The notes beneath the pieces were generated by a model that ran no database searches, had not been told where the DNA came from, and saw nothing but the letters and a program-made list of their open reading frames with translations. Positions 1 through 6,026 of a DNA stretch of 10,813 nt are shown in pieces. This DNA is from JBFWNZ01 sp050250795 (GTDB taxonomy: Bacteria > Pseudomonadota > Alphaproteobacteria > UBA8366). Every line of letters begins with the position of its first letter. Positions within the stretch are counted from its first letter, which is position 1. The stretch spans positions 1-10,813 of the forward strand of contig JBFWNZ010000104.1 of NCBI GenBank assembly GCA_050250795.1. The letters are read 5' to 3'. Position numbers and translations under genes: made by a program.

Positions 1-1
1 C

Positions 2-883
2 GTCACCTGGCAACTGACCCTGCATCCGCTGCCGCTCGATCTGCCCTGGCTCTACCGGCTGTGGAAGGTGCGGATGGCCGGCGAGGCGCTGAACGAATCC
101 TTGCCGATGGGCGGCTTCGGCGGCGAACCGATGAAGCTGCTCGTTGCGACGCGGACATACGGTCTCGGCGGCCGCCATGTGACCGCCTCGCTGATTCTCA
201 CGCGCACCATCAACATCCTCGCCCTGGTGGGATTCCTCGGCATCGGCTTCGCCTTCGTCCTGCGCTCGCCGGCCCTTCCGGACTCCACCAAATGGGCCGC
301 CGGAATCGGACTGGCGGCGCTGACCGCTGGCGTGCTCGGCTTCTTCGCGGTCCAGAGCTACGGCGTCGCGACCCATGTGATCCGGATGCTGGACGGCTTT
401 GCCGTGGCGCGACGGGCGGCCGTCACCCTGGACCATATCCGGGCCGTCGACGAACGCCTGGCCGATTTCTACCGTCGCGACTTGCCGCGCTTCGCCGCCG
501 CCATGGCCGGCGCGCTTGCCAACTGGGCCCTCGGCGCCCTGGAGACCTTCGTCATTCTGTGGGTAATCGGCTATCCGGTCAGCTTCGTCGACGCCTGGAT
601 CATCGAGGCGGCGACTCAGCTGGCACGGGCCGGCGCATTCTTCGTGCCTGCAGCCATCGGCGTCCAGGAGGGCGCCTTCGTCCTGATCTGCGGCATGCTC
701 ACCGGGTCTCCCGCGGCAGGATTCGCCACCGCGCTGATCCGGCGGTTGCGGCAGATCGTTTGGATGGCGTGGGGCCTTCTTATCGCTGCCGGCTTCCGCC
801 GCCGGCCCGATGCGGGCGGCGGCGCAGCCGACATCGCGGCCGACGGCCGCACCGCCGTACGGCCGGATCGCACGGATCGCTGA
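2..883 (+). CDS. Flippase-like integral membrane protein (LPG_synthase_TM / UPF0104 family), 5'-truncated
   Basis: The reading frame is open at the left edge, so the N-terminus lies outside the window; 293 residues are visible before the TGA. An in-frame GTG at 68 and ATG at 74 exist, but family-like sequence continues upstream of them, so I treat the gene as truncated. Family signatures are visible: LNESLPMGGFGGE (residues 30-42 of the visible part), hydrophobic segments near 60-87, 100-118, 165-190 and 205-235, and FFVPAAIGVQEG (213-224) near the C-terminus. Members of this family are the membrane half of MprF and related proteins such as HpnL or AglD, linked to moving or modifying lipids in the inner membrane. 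No C-terminal aminoacyl-transferase domain is present, so it is not a full MprF. The tail after about residue 265 is polar and low in complexity. The acyltransferase gene follows 75 bp downstream on the same strand and may be co-transcribed. The substrate is unknown. Confidence 0.85.
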   Translation, partial: VTWQLTLHPLPLDLPWLYRLWKVRMAGEALNESLPMGGFGGEPMKLLVATRTYGLGGRHVTASLILTRTINILALVGFLGIGFAFVLRSPALPDSTKWAAGIGLAALTAGVLGFFAVQSYGVATHVIRMLDGFAVARRAAVTLDHIRAVDERLADFYRRDLPRFAAAMAGALANWALGALETFVILWVIGYPVSFVDAWIIEAATQLARAGAFFVPAAIGVQEGAFVLICGMLTGSPAAGFATALIRRLRQIVWMAWGLLIAAGFRRRPDAGGGAADIAADGRTAVRPDRTDR

Positions 884-906
884 GAAAGGCTAACCGCTTC
901 GCATTA

Positions 907-918
907 CACAAAATTGTG
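907..918. repeat. Small palindrome CACAA-AA-TTGTG in the gap before the acyltransferase gene
   Basis: Perfect 5-bp inverted arms with a 2-base spacer lie in a short AT-rich patch of the 75-bp gap (884-958) between the flippase-like gene and the acyltransferase gene. It could be an operator half-site pair or part of a promoter, but I found no matching -10/-35 pair. A 5-bp palindrome can occur by chance. The rest of the gap shows nothing recognisable. Confidence 0.3.
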
Positions 919-958
919 ACCGCACCCCGCTTGCCTCGGAAGTGATTGTCGCCATCTT

Positions 959-1963
959 GTGAGTATGCAAATCGCTCGCTCACCGGCTATCGGCGGCAAT
1001 GATGTGGCGGTGCTTCTCGGCCTGCCCATTCTGGCCGCAGTGTCATGGGCATTGCCACCCCGGACGTGGCACCGCTTCGTGCAGATGGCGGCGCCGTTTC
1101 AGCGCATCGGATGGGGGAAGCTGCCGGCCCAGCGGATCGCCGCGGCAATCGGGCGCGACGACAGCGCCGCAGCGGCGCAGGTCCTGAACAGACTGGCCGC
1201 CAACGATGTCGAGGCCCTGTTATGGCTGCTCCGCACGGCACGGGCCCATGGCTGGAAACTGCACGCGCATCTCCGCGGAGCGGCACATCTGGACGCCGCC
1301 CTGGCCGCCGGGTCGGGCGCCGTATTGTGGGTCGGCCACTTCGCCTTCGCCAGCCTGCTGTCGAAGGTGACGATGTTTGCCAATGGGTATGACGTCCATC
1401 ATCTGAGCCATCCGCGGCACGGCTTCTCCGACACACGCTTCGGCATGCGCGTCCTCAATCCGATCCGGCAGCGACTGGAACGGCAGTTCCTGGCTTCGCG
1501 CGAAGAACTCAATCCGGAGAACCCGGCCGTCGCCTTGCGGACTCTCCGCCGCCATTTGGCGGAGAACCGCACCGTATCCTTCACGGCGCGCAGCGAGTCC
1601 GCGAAGCCGGTGACGGTTCCGTTCCTGTCGGGTGGCCTGACGCTTGCCACCGGTGCCGCGGACCTCGCCTATGCCTCGGGCGCGCCGCTTCTGCCGGTCA
1701 TGACCCTGCGCGACCGCAACGGCGCCTTCGTCACGGAGATTCAGCCGCCGCTTCCCCTCGACCGTTCCGCCCCCCGGACGACGGCAACCCGGACCGCGGC
1801 CGCAGCCTTCGCCCGGCGGCTGGAGCCTGCGGTGCTCAGCGCTCCGGATCAGTGGCTGGGCTGGCTGCACTCCTCGCTGCGCCTGGCGCAACCGGCGGAG
1901 CCGCACGGCCCAGAAGCCTCCGCCCCTCGGCGATCTGCCAGCCGGCAAGCACCGGCAGGCTGA
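959..1963 (+). CDS. LpxL/HtrB-like lysophospholipid acyltransferase family protein
   Basis: 334 residues, the usual size for the LpxL/LpxM (HtrB/MsbB) acyltransferase family, which transfers fatty acyl chains from acyl-ACP to lipid A or other lipids at the inner membrane. Visible features are an N-terminal hydrophobic stretch (residues 16-32), the block AVLWVGHFAFAS (121-132) at the position of the catalytic H-X4-D/E motif, VPFLSGGLTLATGAADLA (220-237) and the C-terminal PDQWLGWL (296-303), which corresponds to the family's PEQW block. The residue five after His127 is Ser132 instead of Asp or Glu, so the classical catalytic pair looks incomplete. Lipid A acylation therefore cannot be assumed. 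The start is unsure: GTG at 959 or ATG at 965, both with a weak ribosome binding site (GGAAG at 938-942 is too far). It follows a flippase-like gene on the same strand, and its 3' end overlaps the opposing flippase-like gene by 128 bp. Confidence 0.82.
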   Translation: MSMQIARSPAIGGNDVAVLLGLPILAAVSWALPPRTWHRFVQMAAPFQRIGWGKLPAQRIAAAIGRDDSAAAAQVLNRLAANDVEALLWLLRTARAHGWKLHAHLRGAAHLDAALAAGSGAVLWVGHFAFASLLSKVTMFANGYDVHHLSHPRHGFSDTRFGMRVLNPIRQRLERQFLASREELNPENPAVALRTLRRHLAENRTVSFTARSESAKPVTVPFLSGGLTLATGAADLAYASGAPLLPVMTLRDRNGAFVTEIQPPLPLDRSAPRTTATRTAAAAFARRLEPAVLSAPDQWLGWLHSSLRLAQPAEPHGPEASAPRRSASRQAPAG

Positions 1964-2867
1964 CCGCGATTTCACGGGCCCGCGTCGCCAGCGAGATTGC
2001 CAGCATGGCCTCGGGCGGATAGCCCAGCAATCCGCCCAGCAGGACGAAGCCCGCCTCCTGGATTCCCAACCCGTTCGGCACGACGAAGGCCGCACCACGC
2101 AACGCCCCGGTCAGGCTCTTGAGCATCAGCGCTTCCGCGATCCCGAGCGGCAATCCCATGAAATGCGCCGCAATCCACACTTCCAGCGTCAGCGTCGCCC
2201 GCGACAGCGTCATCAGAAGAACCGCGGCGCACAGCCGCCCGACACGGCGATAGCTGTCGCGCAGGGCCGTGTCGGTCGCGGCCAGGAAGCCGGCCATCCC
2301 CCCCGCACGGTCCCCGATCCGGCGGCCCAGCCATCGCGCCAGCATGGCAAGCAGGCCCGAGCGCTGGACAACCACGAAACCGGCGACGCCCAACGCAAAC
2401 AATCCGGCGCCCGACACGGCGGCCCGCACCACCGCCGGATCGGCCCGGAGCCATATCAGCGCACCGATCCCGATCGCCGCCCACAACACCAGCGACACGG
2501 TCTGGACGGTCTTGTCCACGACCATCCCCGCCCCTGCCGCCGCCACGGCGACGCCGCCCTGCGCAAGAATCCGGACCTTGACCACGTCGCCGCCGATCCC
2601 CCCGACCGGCAGCAGGGTGTTGATCGACCGAGCAATCAGCGTACCCCAGACGCTGCGCCCCAGACCGGGCGCCGCCGATGGCGGAAAGACGAGCCGCAGG
2701 CAGGCCGAGTCGAACAGGATGTGCGGCAGATAGGCGACGGGCAGCAACGCGGCGCCCCACCCCAATGAGAGCAGACTTTCCAGCAGCGCCCGAGGATCGT
2801 GCCGAAGGACCAGATAGCCGGTCAGGCCCAGGCCCGCGGCAAGACCGAGAACAGCCAGCCAGCGCAC
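1836..2867 (-). CDS. Flippase-like integral membrane protein (LPG_synthase_TM / UPF0104 family), complete
   Basis: 343 residues starting at a GTG (2865-2867, - strand) preceded by a GGGCGG purine-rich stretch. It has multiple hydrophobic helices: about 4-22, 37-50, 104-118, 124-140, 150-168, 212-235, 255-282 and 300-312. Family signatures are ARSINTLLPVGGIGGD (79-94) and FVVPNGLGIQEAGF (261-274). The protein lacks the soluble aminoacyl-transferase domain of MprF. Sequence around the first signature is closer to the third copy (7848-8846) than to the first (2-883). The C-terminal tail (320-343) is proline/alanine-rich and, with the end of the last helix, lies antisense to the acyltransferase C-terminus. 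Upstream on the same strand is the LysR gene, 53 bp away, so co-transcription is possible. Likely role: inner-membrane lipid handling or translocation; substrate unknown. Confidence 0.87.
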   Translation of the reverse strand: MRWLAVLGLAAGLGLTGYLVLRHDPRALLESLLSLGWGAALLPVAYLPHILFDSACLRLVFPPSAAPGLGRSVWGTLIARSINTLLPVGGIGGDVVKVRILAQGGVAVAAAGAGMVVDKTVQTVSLVLWAAIGIGALIWLRADPAVVRAAVSGAGLFALGVAGFVVVQRSGLLAMLARWLGRRIGDRAGGMAGFLAATDTALRDSYRRVGRLCAAVLLMTLSRATLTLEVWIAAHFMGLPLGIAEALMLKSLTGALRGAAFVVPNGLGIQEAGFVLLGGLLGYPPEAMLAISLATRAREIAVSLPVLAGWQIAEGRRLLGRAAPPVAPGAARSAASPATDPER

Positions 2868-2920
2868 GCAACCGCCCTAAAACGGCATCGCCGCGACCAT
2901 GCGTAAACCAGGTGACGCCC

Positions 2921-3841
2921 TCACGCCGCGCCGGCCTGCGCGCGGACGGGCATCTCGGACACGCCATCCGGCTGGCGCGCCACCGCGGCCAGCGCCCCGA
3001 CCATTCCGGCGGCAGGCGGCGTCAGCATGGTGTCGATCCGGGTGATGAGACCGACCTGAAAAGGCTGCATCGGCTGGTCCAGCCGGATTTCGACAAGATC
3101 CTCGCTGCACGGCGTTTCCGCCAGCCAGCGGCACGGTACGACGGCCAGCATGTCGGTCCGGGTCAACAGCGCGAGCGTGGTCGCGAAATATTCGCAGACG
3201 ATCGCGCGCGGCACCGGACGGCCGCCGTTGCGGCCCTTGCCGCCGAGGCCCGGCGCCGGCAGGCCAAGCCAGTCGGCATCCGCAAGCTCGGCCATGGTCC
3301 GCGCATTGCGGCGCGGGTGGTCCTTGCGCGCGACCACCACCGGGGCCGTCTCGAACAGCGGCTCGAAGGTGTAGGCCGGATCGAGGGGCGCCTCAGGCAG
3401 AGTGCCGATGGCAAAGTCGAGCAGCCCGTCGCGCAAACTGGGCAAGAGCGAGTCCGACGGCCCTTCGACGATCCGCACGCTGCTGTCGGGAAAGGCGACC
3501 CGGAACCGTTCGATGGCTTCCGGTATCAGCATCGCCGCCACCGCCGGACCGATGCCGAAGGCCACCGAGCCCACGCGCTCGGTGGCAAGCTGGGCGATTT
3601 CCTCTTCCGCCTTGCGCAACTCCGTCTGCATCGCCCGCGCGCGCACGGCGAAGGCATGCCCATAGCGCGTCGGCACCACGCCCCGGCTGGTCCGCTCCAG
3701 CAGCGGCACGCGCAACTCCGCTTCCAGGCTGCGGACGCTCTTGGTCAGTCCGGGTTGGGATGCGCCGATATTGCGCGCCGCGGCCCGGATGCTGCCGGCG
3801 TCGACGATGGCGAGGAAGTCGCGAATCTGTGCCAAGCGCAT
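2921..3841 (-). CDS. LysR-type transcriptional regulator
   Basis: 306 residues, the typical length for LysR-type regulators. The N-terminal winged helix-turn-helix is clear: residues 1-60, including SIRAAARNIGASQPGLTKSV (17-36), SLEAELRVPLLERTSRG (38-54) and TRYG (58-61). A linker helix (64-86) follows, then a substrate-binding domain from about 92 to the end, with GIGPAVAAMLIP (96-107) and DFAIGTLPE (142-150). Such proteins sense a small co-inducer and activate or repress nearby genes and often themselves. The start is ATG at 3839-3841 with a Shine-Dalgarno AGAGG at 3855-3851, nine bases upstream; that element lies inside a palindrome of LysR-operator form. DUF486 lies upstream on the same strand and a flippase-like gene downstream, so there is no classical divergent target immediately next to it. 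The effector cannot be told from sequence. Confidence 0.93.
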   Translation of the reverse strand: MRLAQIRDFLAIVDAGSIRAAARNIGASQPGLTKSVRSLEAELRVPLLERTSRGVVPTRYGHAFAVRARAMQTELRKAEEEIAQLATERVGSVAFGIGPAVAAMLIPEAIERFRVAFPDSSVRIVEGPSDSLLPSLRDGLLDFAIGTLPEAPLDPAYTFEPLFETAPVVVARKDHPRRNARTMAELADADWLGLPAPGLGGKGRNGGRPVPRAIVCEYFATTLALLTRTDMLAVVPCRWLAETPCSEDLVEIRLDQPMQPFQVGLITRIDTMLTPPAAGMVGALAAVARQPDGVSEMPVRAQAGAA

Positions 3842-3846
3842 GAGCG

Positions 3847-3861
3847 ATAGCCTCTGGCTAT
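3847..3861. promoter_or_regulatory. Candidate LysR operator: perfect palindrome ATAGCC-TCT-GGCTAT
   Basis: The 15-bp sequence has perfect 6-bp arms around a 3-bp centre and satisfies the T-N11-A form of LysR boxes (T at 3848, A at 3860). It lies 6-20 bp upstream of the LysR start codon and contains the gene's Shine-Dalgarno (CCTCT on the + strand, 3851-3855). Negative autoregulation is the natural reading. In RNA the same sequence would form a 6-bp hairpin with a 3-nt loop covering the Shine-Dalgarno, so translational control is an alternative. Confidence 0.55.
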
Positions 3862-3874
3862 ACCTGTGAGCATA

Positions 3875-3888
3875 GTGACACGCGTCAC
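3875..3888. promoter_or_regulatory. Second palindrome GTGAC-ACGC-GTCAC upstream of the LysR gene
   Basis: Perfect 5-bp arms with a 4-bp centre, 14 bp upstream of the first palindrome in the 92-bp gap between LysR and DUF486. It is T-N10-A rather than T-N11-A, so it could be a second LysR contact site or a site for another regulator. An octamer GTCACCGA at its right edge (3884-3891) recurs at 3933-3940, at the DUF486 stop codon. No convincing -10/-35 pair was found in this gap. Confidence 0.35.
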
Positions 3889-3933
3889 CGACCCTGTCGA
3901 TGCGGGTTCCCCCCTATATCGGCCAAGTCCCTG

Positions 3934-4272
3934 TCACCGATGGAAGATCAGTCCGGCCCCGATGCAGATCAATGCAAACCCAGCCAGCGTCTTCACGGTC
4001 GGCGCTTCGCCGAGCCAGAAATAGGAAACGCCGATGAAGACCGTCAAGGTGACGACCTCCTGAATCGTCTTGAGCTGCGCCAGCGTGTAGGCGCCATGGC
4101 CGATCCGGTTGGCCGGCACGGCGAGGCAATATTCGAAGAAGGCGATGCCCCAACTGGCCAGGATGGCGAGCCCCAACGGCGCCGCCTTGAACTTCAGATG
4201 CCCGTACCAGGCGAAGGTCATGAACAGGTTGGAGGCGAGAAGCAGGCCGATGGGGTAGAGATAGGAGGCCAT
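3934..4272 (-). CDS. DUF486 / DMT-superfamily small membrane protein
   Basis: 112 residues, close to the normal length of the DUF486 (PF04342) family, which belongs to the drug/metabolite transporter-like small membrane proteins. The match is strong: LLLASNLFMTFAWYGHLK (9-26), AILASWGIAFFEYCLAVPAN (36-55) and LAQLKTIQEVVTLTVF (64-79) are the family's hallmark stretches. Four hydrophobic helices are visible: about 5-22, 33-51, 70-87 and 94-110. The molecular function of the family is not established; the fold suggests a dimeric transporter or membrane adaptor. The start ATG (4270-4272) fits the family N-terminus although no good Shine-Dalgarno is visible. It is divergent from the VOC-bluB pair and lies 92 bp upstream of LysR on the same strand. 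Confidence 0.93.
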   Translation of the reverse strand: MASYLYPIGLLLASNLFMTFAWYGHLKFKAAPLGLAILASWGIAFFEYCLAVPANRIGHGAYTLAQLKTIQEVVTLTVFIGVSYFWLGEAPTVKTLAGFALICIGAGLIFHR

Positions 4273-4312
4273 GGTCCGGTCGGTCCGTTGCTGGAAGGGC
4301 TGGCGCGATCAG

Positions 4313-4345
4313 GACCCATGGCCGGCGTCGGGTCAATGGCCGGCG
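4313..4345. repeat. Direct repeat ATGGCCGGCG x2 interlaced with inverted repeat GACCC/GGGTC
   Basis: In the 100-bp divergent gap between DUF486 and the VOC gene, ATGGCCGGCG occurs at 4318-4327 and 4336-4345 (18-bp period). The arms GACCC (4313-4317) and GGGTC (4330-4334) are separated by 12 bp. A short ORF (ATG 4318 to TGA 4357-4359, 13 codons) runs through it, but its Shine-Dalgarno (AGGA, 4311-4314) is only three bases from the ATG. It may be a regulator site for the divergent pair; the repeats are short and GC-rich, so chance is possible. Confidence 0.3.
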
Positions 4346-4357
4346 CACCGGAACGAT

Positions 4358-4364
4358 GAGGGGG
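4358..4364 (+). promoter_or_regulatory. Ribosome binding site GAGGGGG deciding the VOC start
   Basis: A purine-rich Shine-Dalgarno lies eight bases before ATG 4373. It favours 4373 over the in-frame ATG at 4271, whose first 34 residues show no VOC similarity and which would overlap the start of the divergent DUF486 gene. Confidence 0.7.
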
Positions 4365-4372
4365 AAACGCCG

Positions 4373-5311
4373 ATGCCGGGATACGACCTCGCCTATGTCG
4401 CACTCGCTGTCCGAGACACCGAAGCCGCCGCCCGGTTCCTGGGCGGCTCGCTGGGCCTGCCGCGCCGCGATCTCGATGCCGGCGGCCATCCGGTTCCGGG
4501 CTTTGGAATCGGCCGCGCCGCCCTCGCCGTATTCGATGCCGCAGACCCCTTTCTCGACGCCCCGGCGCGGCCGGGCGTACACCATATCGGCCTTGCCGCC
4601 GACGATCCGGCGGCCGCCTTACGGCGGCACGGACTGACCGCGGTCGCCCAAGGCCGCGGACTGGCGGGCGGCGACCAAGCCGTCATCGCCGGCGCCGCGA
4701 CCTGCGGCATCCGCACCCGGTTCACCACGCCGCTCGGCCTGTCGGGCGGCGGCGCCGCCGTGCCGAGGCTGGACCATCTGGGCATCGCCAGCGCCGACAA
4801 CAAGGCGGCGATCCGCGTGTTCGTGGACAATCTCGGCTGCGCGCTGGAAAGCCAGCAGACCGACCTGCAGATCCTGAACGCGGTCGAGACCTTTACCTCC
4901 GACAAGTATCCGGTCGTCCACCACAACCAGCCGGCCCAGGTGATCGGCGGCCTGCGCGACACCTTCATCACCGTCGGCGATTGCGAACTGGAGTTCCTTC
5001 AGGATTTCGACCCGAACCTGACGCCCCGTCAGGCGCAGCATCACAAGCCCGGCGACACCAAGGGCGACCAGAGCGCGATTGCCGCCTATGTCGCCAAATA
5101 CGGACCCGGGCTGCACCATATCGCCTTCAAGACGACCGATATCGACGCCCTGCTGCCCCGCCTCGCATCCGAAGGCTGGCGCATGCTGGATACCGCCGGC
5201 CGGCCCGGCGGGCGCGCCTCGCGGATCGGCTTCGTGCATCCGGCGAATTTCGGCGGCGGCCTGCTGGTCCATTTCGTCCAGCGCGTCGATCCCGACCGGG
5301 ACGAGGGCTGA
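4373..5311 (+). CDS. Two-domain VOC (glyoxalase/bleomycin-resistance) protein with methylmalonyl-CoA epimerase-like C-terminal domain
   Basis: 312 residues from ATG 4373. Two VOC modules are visible. The N-terminal one (about 4-125) begins YDLAYVALAVRDTEAAARFL (4-23) with Tyr8 where the first metal-binding His normally stands; HHIGLA (70-75) remains, but the partner acidic residues are not evident, so it looks non-catalytic. The C-terminal one (about 131-305) has LDHLGIA (His135), CELEFLQ (Glu207), GLHHIAF (His249) and GFVHPANFGGGLLVHFV (286-302), close to methylmalonyl-CoA epimerase. His300 stands where that family has its last Glu ligand. A metal-dependent isomerase, lyase or dioxygenase acting on a CoA ester or an alpha-keto/hydroxy acid is plausible; true epimerases are about half this length, so I do not assign that activity. 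Its TGA overlaps the bluB start by one base (TGATG), indicating translational coupling. Confidence 0.8.
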   Translation: MPGYDLAYVALAVRDTEAAARFLGGSLGLPRRDLDAGGHPVPGFGIGRAALAVFDAADPFLDAPARPGVHHIGLAADDPAAALRRHGLTAVAQGRGLAGGDQAVIAGAATCGIRTRFTTPLGLSGGGAAVPRLDHLGIASADNKAAIRVFVDNLGCALESQQTDLQILNAVETFTSDKYPVVHHNQPAQVIGGLRDTFITVGDCELEFLQDFDPNLTPRQAQHHKPGDTKGDQSAIAAYVAKYGPGLHHIAFKTTDIDALLPRLASEGWRMLDTAGRPGGRASRIGFVHPANFGGGLLVHFVQRVDPDRDEG

Positions 5312-5943
5312 TGCCGGATTTCGACGCCGCCTTCCGGTCCCGCCTGCACGACCTGTTCGCCTGGCGCCGCGACGTGCGGCGCTTTCGCACCGATCCGCTG
5401 CCGGACGGCACCGTCGAGCGCCTGATCGGCGAAGCCTGCCTCGGCCCGTCGGTCGGCCTCAGCCAGCCCTGGCGCTTCGTGCTGGTCGACGACCCCGCCC
5501 GGCGCGCCGCCATCGCCGCCAATTTCGCGGCCGCAAACGCCGCGGCGCTGGCCGCCCAGGACGACGACCATGCCGGCCTTTACGCCCGCCTCAAGCTGGC
5601 CGGCCTGGCCGAGGCGCCGGTGCAGTTCGCGCTGTTCGCCGACCGCGGCACCCTCCAGGGACACGGCCTCGGCCGCATGACCATGCCCGAGACGGTGGAG
5701 TATTCCGCCGTTGCGGCGCTGGTCACGCTGTGGCTCGCGGCGCGGGCGGAAGGAATCGGCCTCGGCTGGGTCTCGATCCTCGATCCCGCCACCGTGGCGG
5801 CTGCCCTCGACGTGCCCGAGGACTGGCGGTTCGTCGGCTATTTCTGCCTGGGCCGGCCGGCGGAAGAGGACGACACGCCGGAACTGGCCCGCGCCGGCTG
5901 GGAGAACCGGCGCCCGGCCGAGGCATTCATCCTGCGCCGCTGA
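5311..5943 (+). CDS. bluB: 5,6-dimethylbenzimidazole synthase
   Basis: 210 residues. BluB is a flavin-destructase: with O2 it converts FMNH2 into 5,6-dimethylbenzimidazole, the lower ligand of cobalamin. The nitroreductase-type fold and BluB-specific blocks are visible: RRDVRRF (19-25), EACLGPSVGLSQPWRFVLV (41-59), LYARLKLAGLAEAPVQ (90-105), YSAVAALVTLWLAARAEGIG (131-150), GWVSILDP (152-159) and ELARAGWENR (191-200). Asp21 and Ser155 match, in position and spacing, the catalytic Asp32 and Ser167 of Sinorhizobium BluB. I chose ATG 5311 because it gives family-like length, overlaps the VOC stop as TGATG and has GAGGG at 5303-5307. The frame stays open upstream to about 4981, but that part is antiphase to the VOC gene and unlike BluB. 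No cobalamin riboswitch was seen upstream of the pair. A generic nitroreductase is the alternative, judged much less likely. Confidence 0.92.
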   Translation: MPDFDAAFRSRLHDLFAWRRDVRRFRTDPLPDGTVERLIGEACLGPSVGLSQPWRFVLVDDPARRAAIAANFAAANAAALAAQDDDHAGLYARLKLAGLAEAPVQFALFADRGTLQGHGLGRMTMPETVEYSAVAALVTLWLAARAEGIGLGWVSILDPATVAAALDVPEDWRFVGYFCLGRPAEEDDTPELARAGWENRRPAEAFILRR

Positions 5944-5968
5944 CCGGCGGCTGCGCGGTGCTGGCGGC

Positions 5969-5998
5969 TTGACAGCCCGGCCCGCCCTTGTCCATCTG
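5969..5998 (+). promoter_or_regulatory. Candidate glnS promoter with consensus -35 TTGACA
   Basis: TTGACA at 5969-5974 is a perfect sigma-70 -35 hexamer in the 83-bp gap between bluB and glnS. At 17-18 bp spacing the -10 position (about 5992-5998, CCATCTG) is weak, as is common in GC-rich alphaproteobacteria. If real, transcription would start about 20 bases before the glnS start codon, giving a short leader. Confidence 0.4.
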
Positions 5999-6026
5999 GC
6001 GCCCGTAAGACGACAGCGAGGACGGC

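Noticed and set aside
1..2867. MprF-type lysyl-phosphatidylglycerol synthase
   Set aside because: The flippase-like proteins match only the membrane part; no C-terminal aminoacyl-transferase domain is encoded with any of them.
2678..3850. A 390-codon + strand frame opposite the LysR gene
   Set aside because: It is Arg/Gln/Asp-rich with no recognisable fold, and the opposite strand encodes a complete LysR protein.
4271..4372. Upstream start for the VOC gene at ATG 4271
   Set aside because: The extra 34 residues have no VOC similarity and would overlap the divergent DUF486 start; a strong Shine-Dalgarno precedes ATG 4373.
4273..4372. Cobalamin riboswitch upstream of the VOC-bluB pair
   Set aside because: The gap is only 100 bases and I see no B12-box-like sequence, so there is no support.
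4981..5310. N-terminal extension of the bluB frame by 110 codons
   Set aside because: The extension lies inside the VOC coding region in a different frame and is unlike BluB. ATG 5311 gives family length and coupling.
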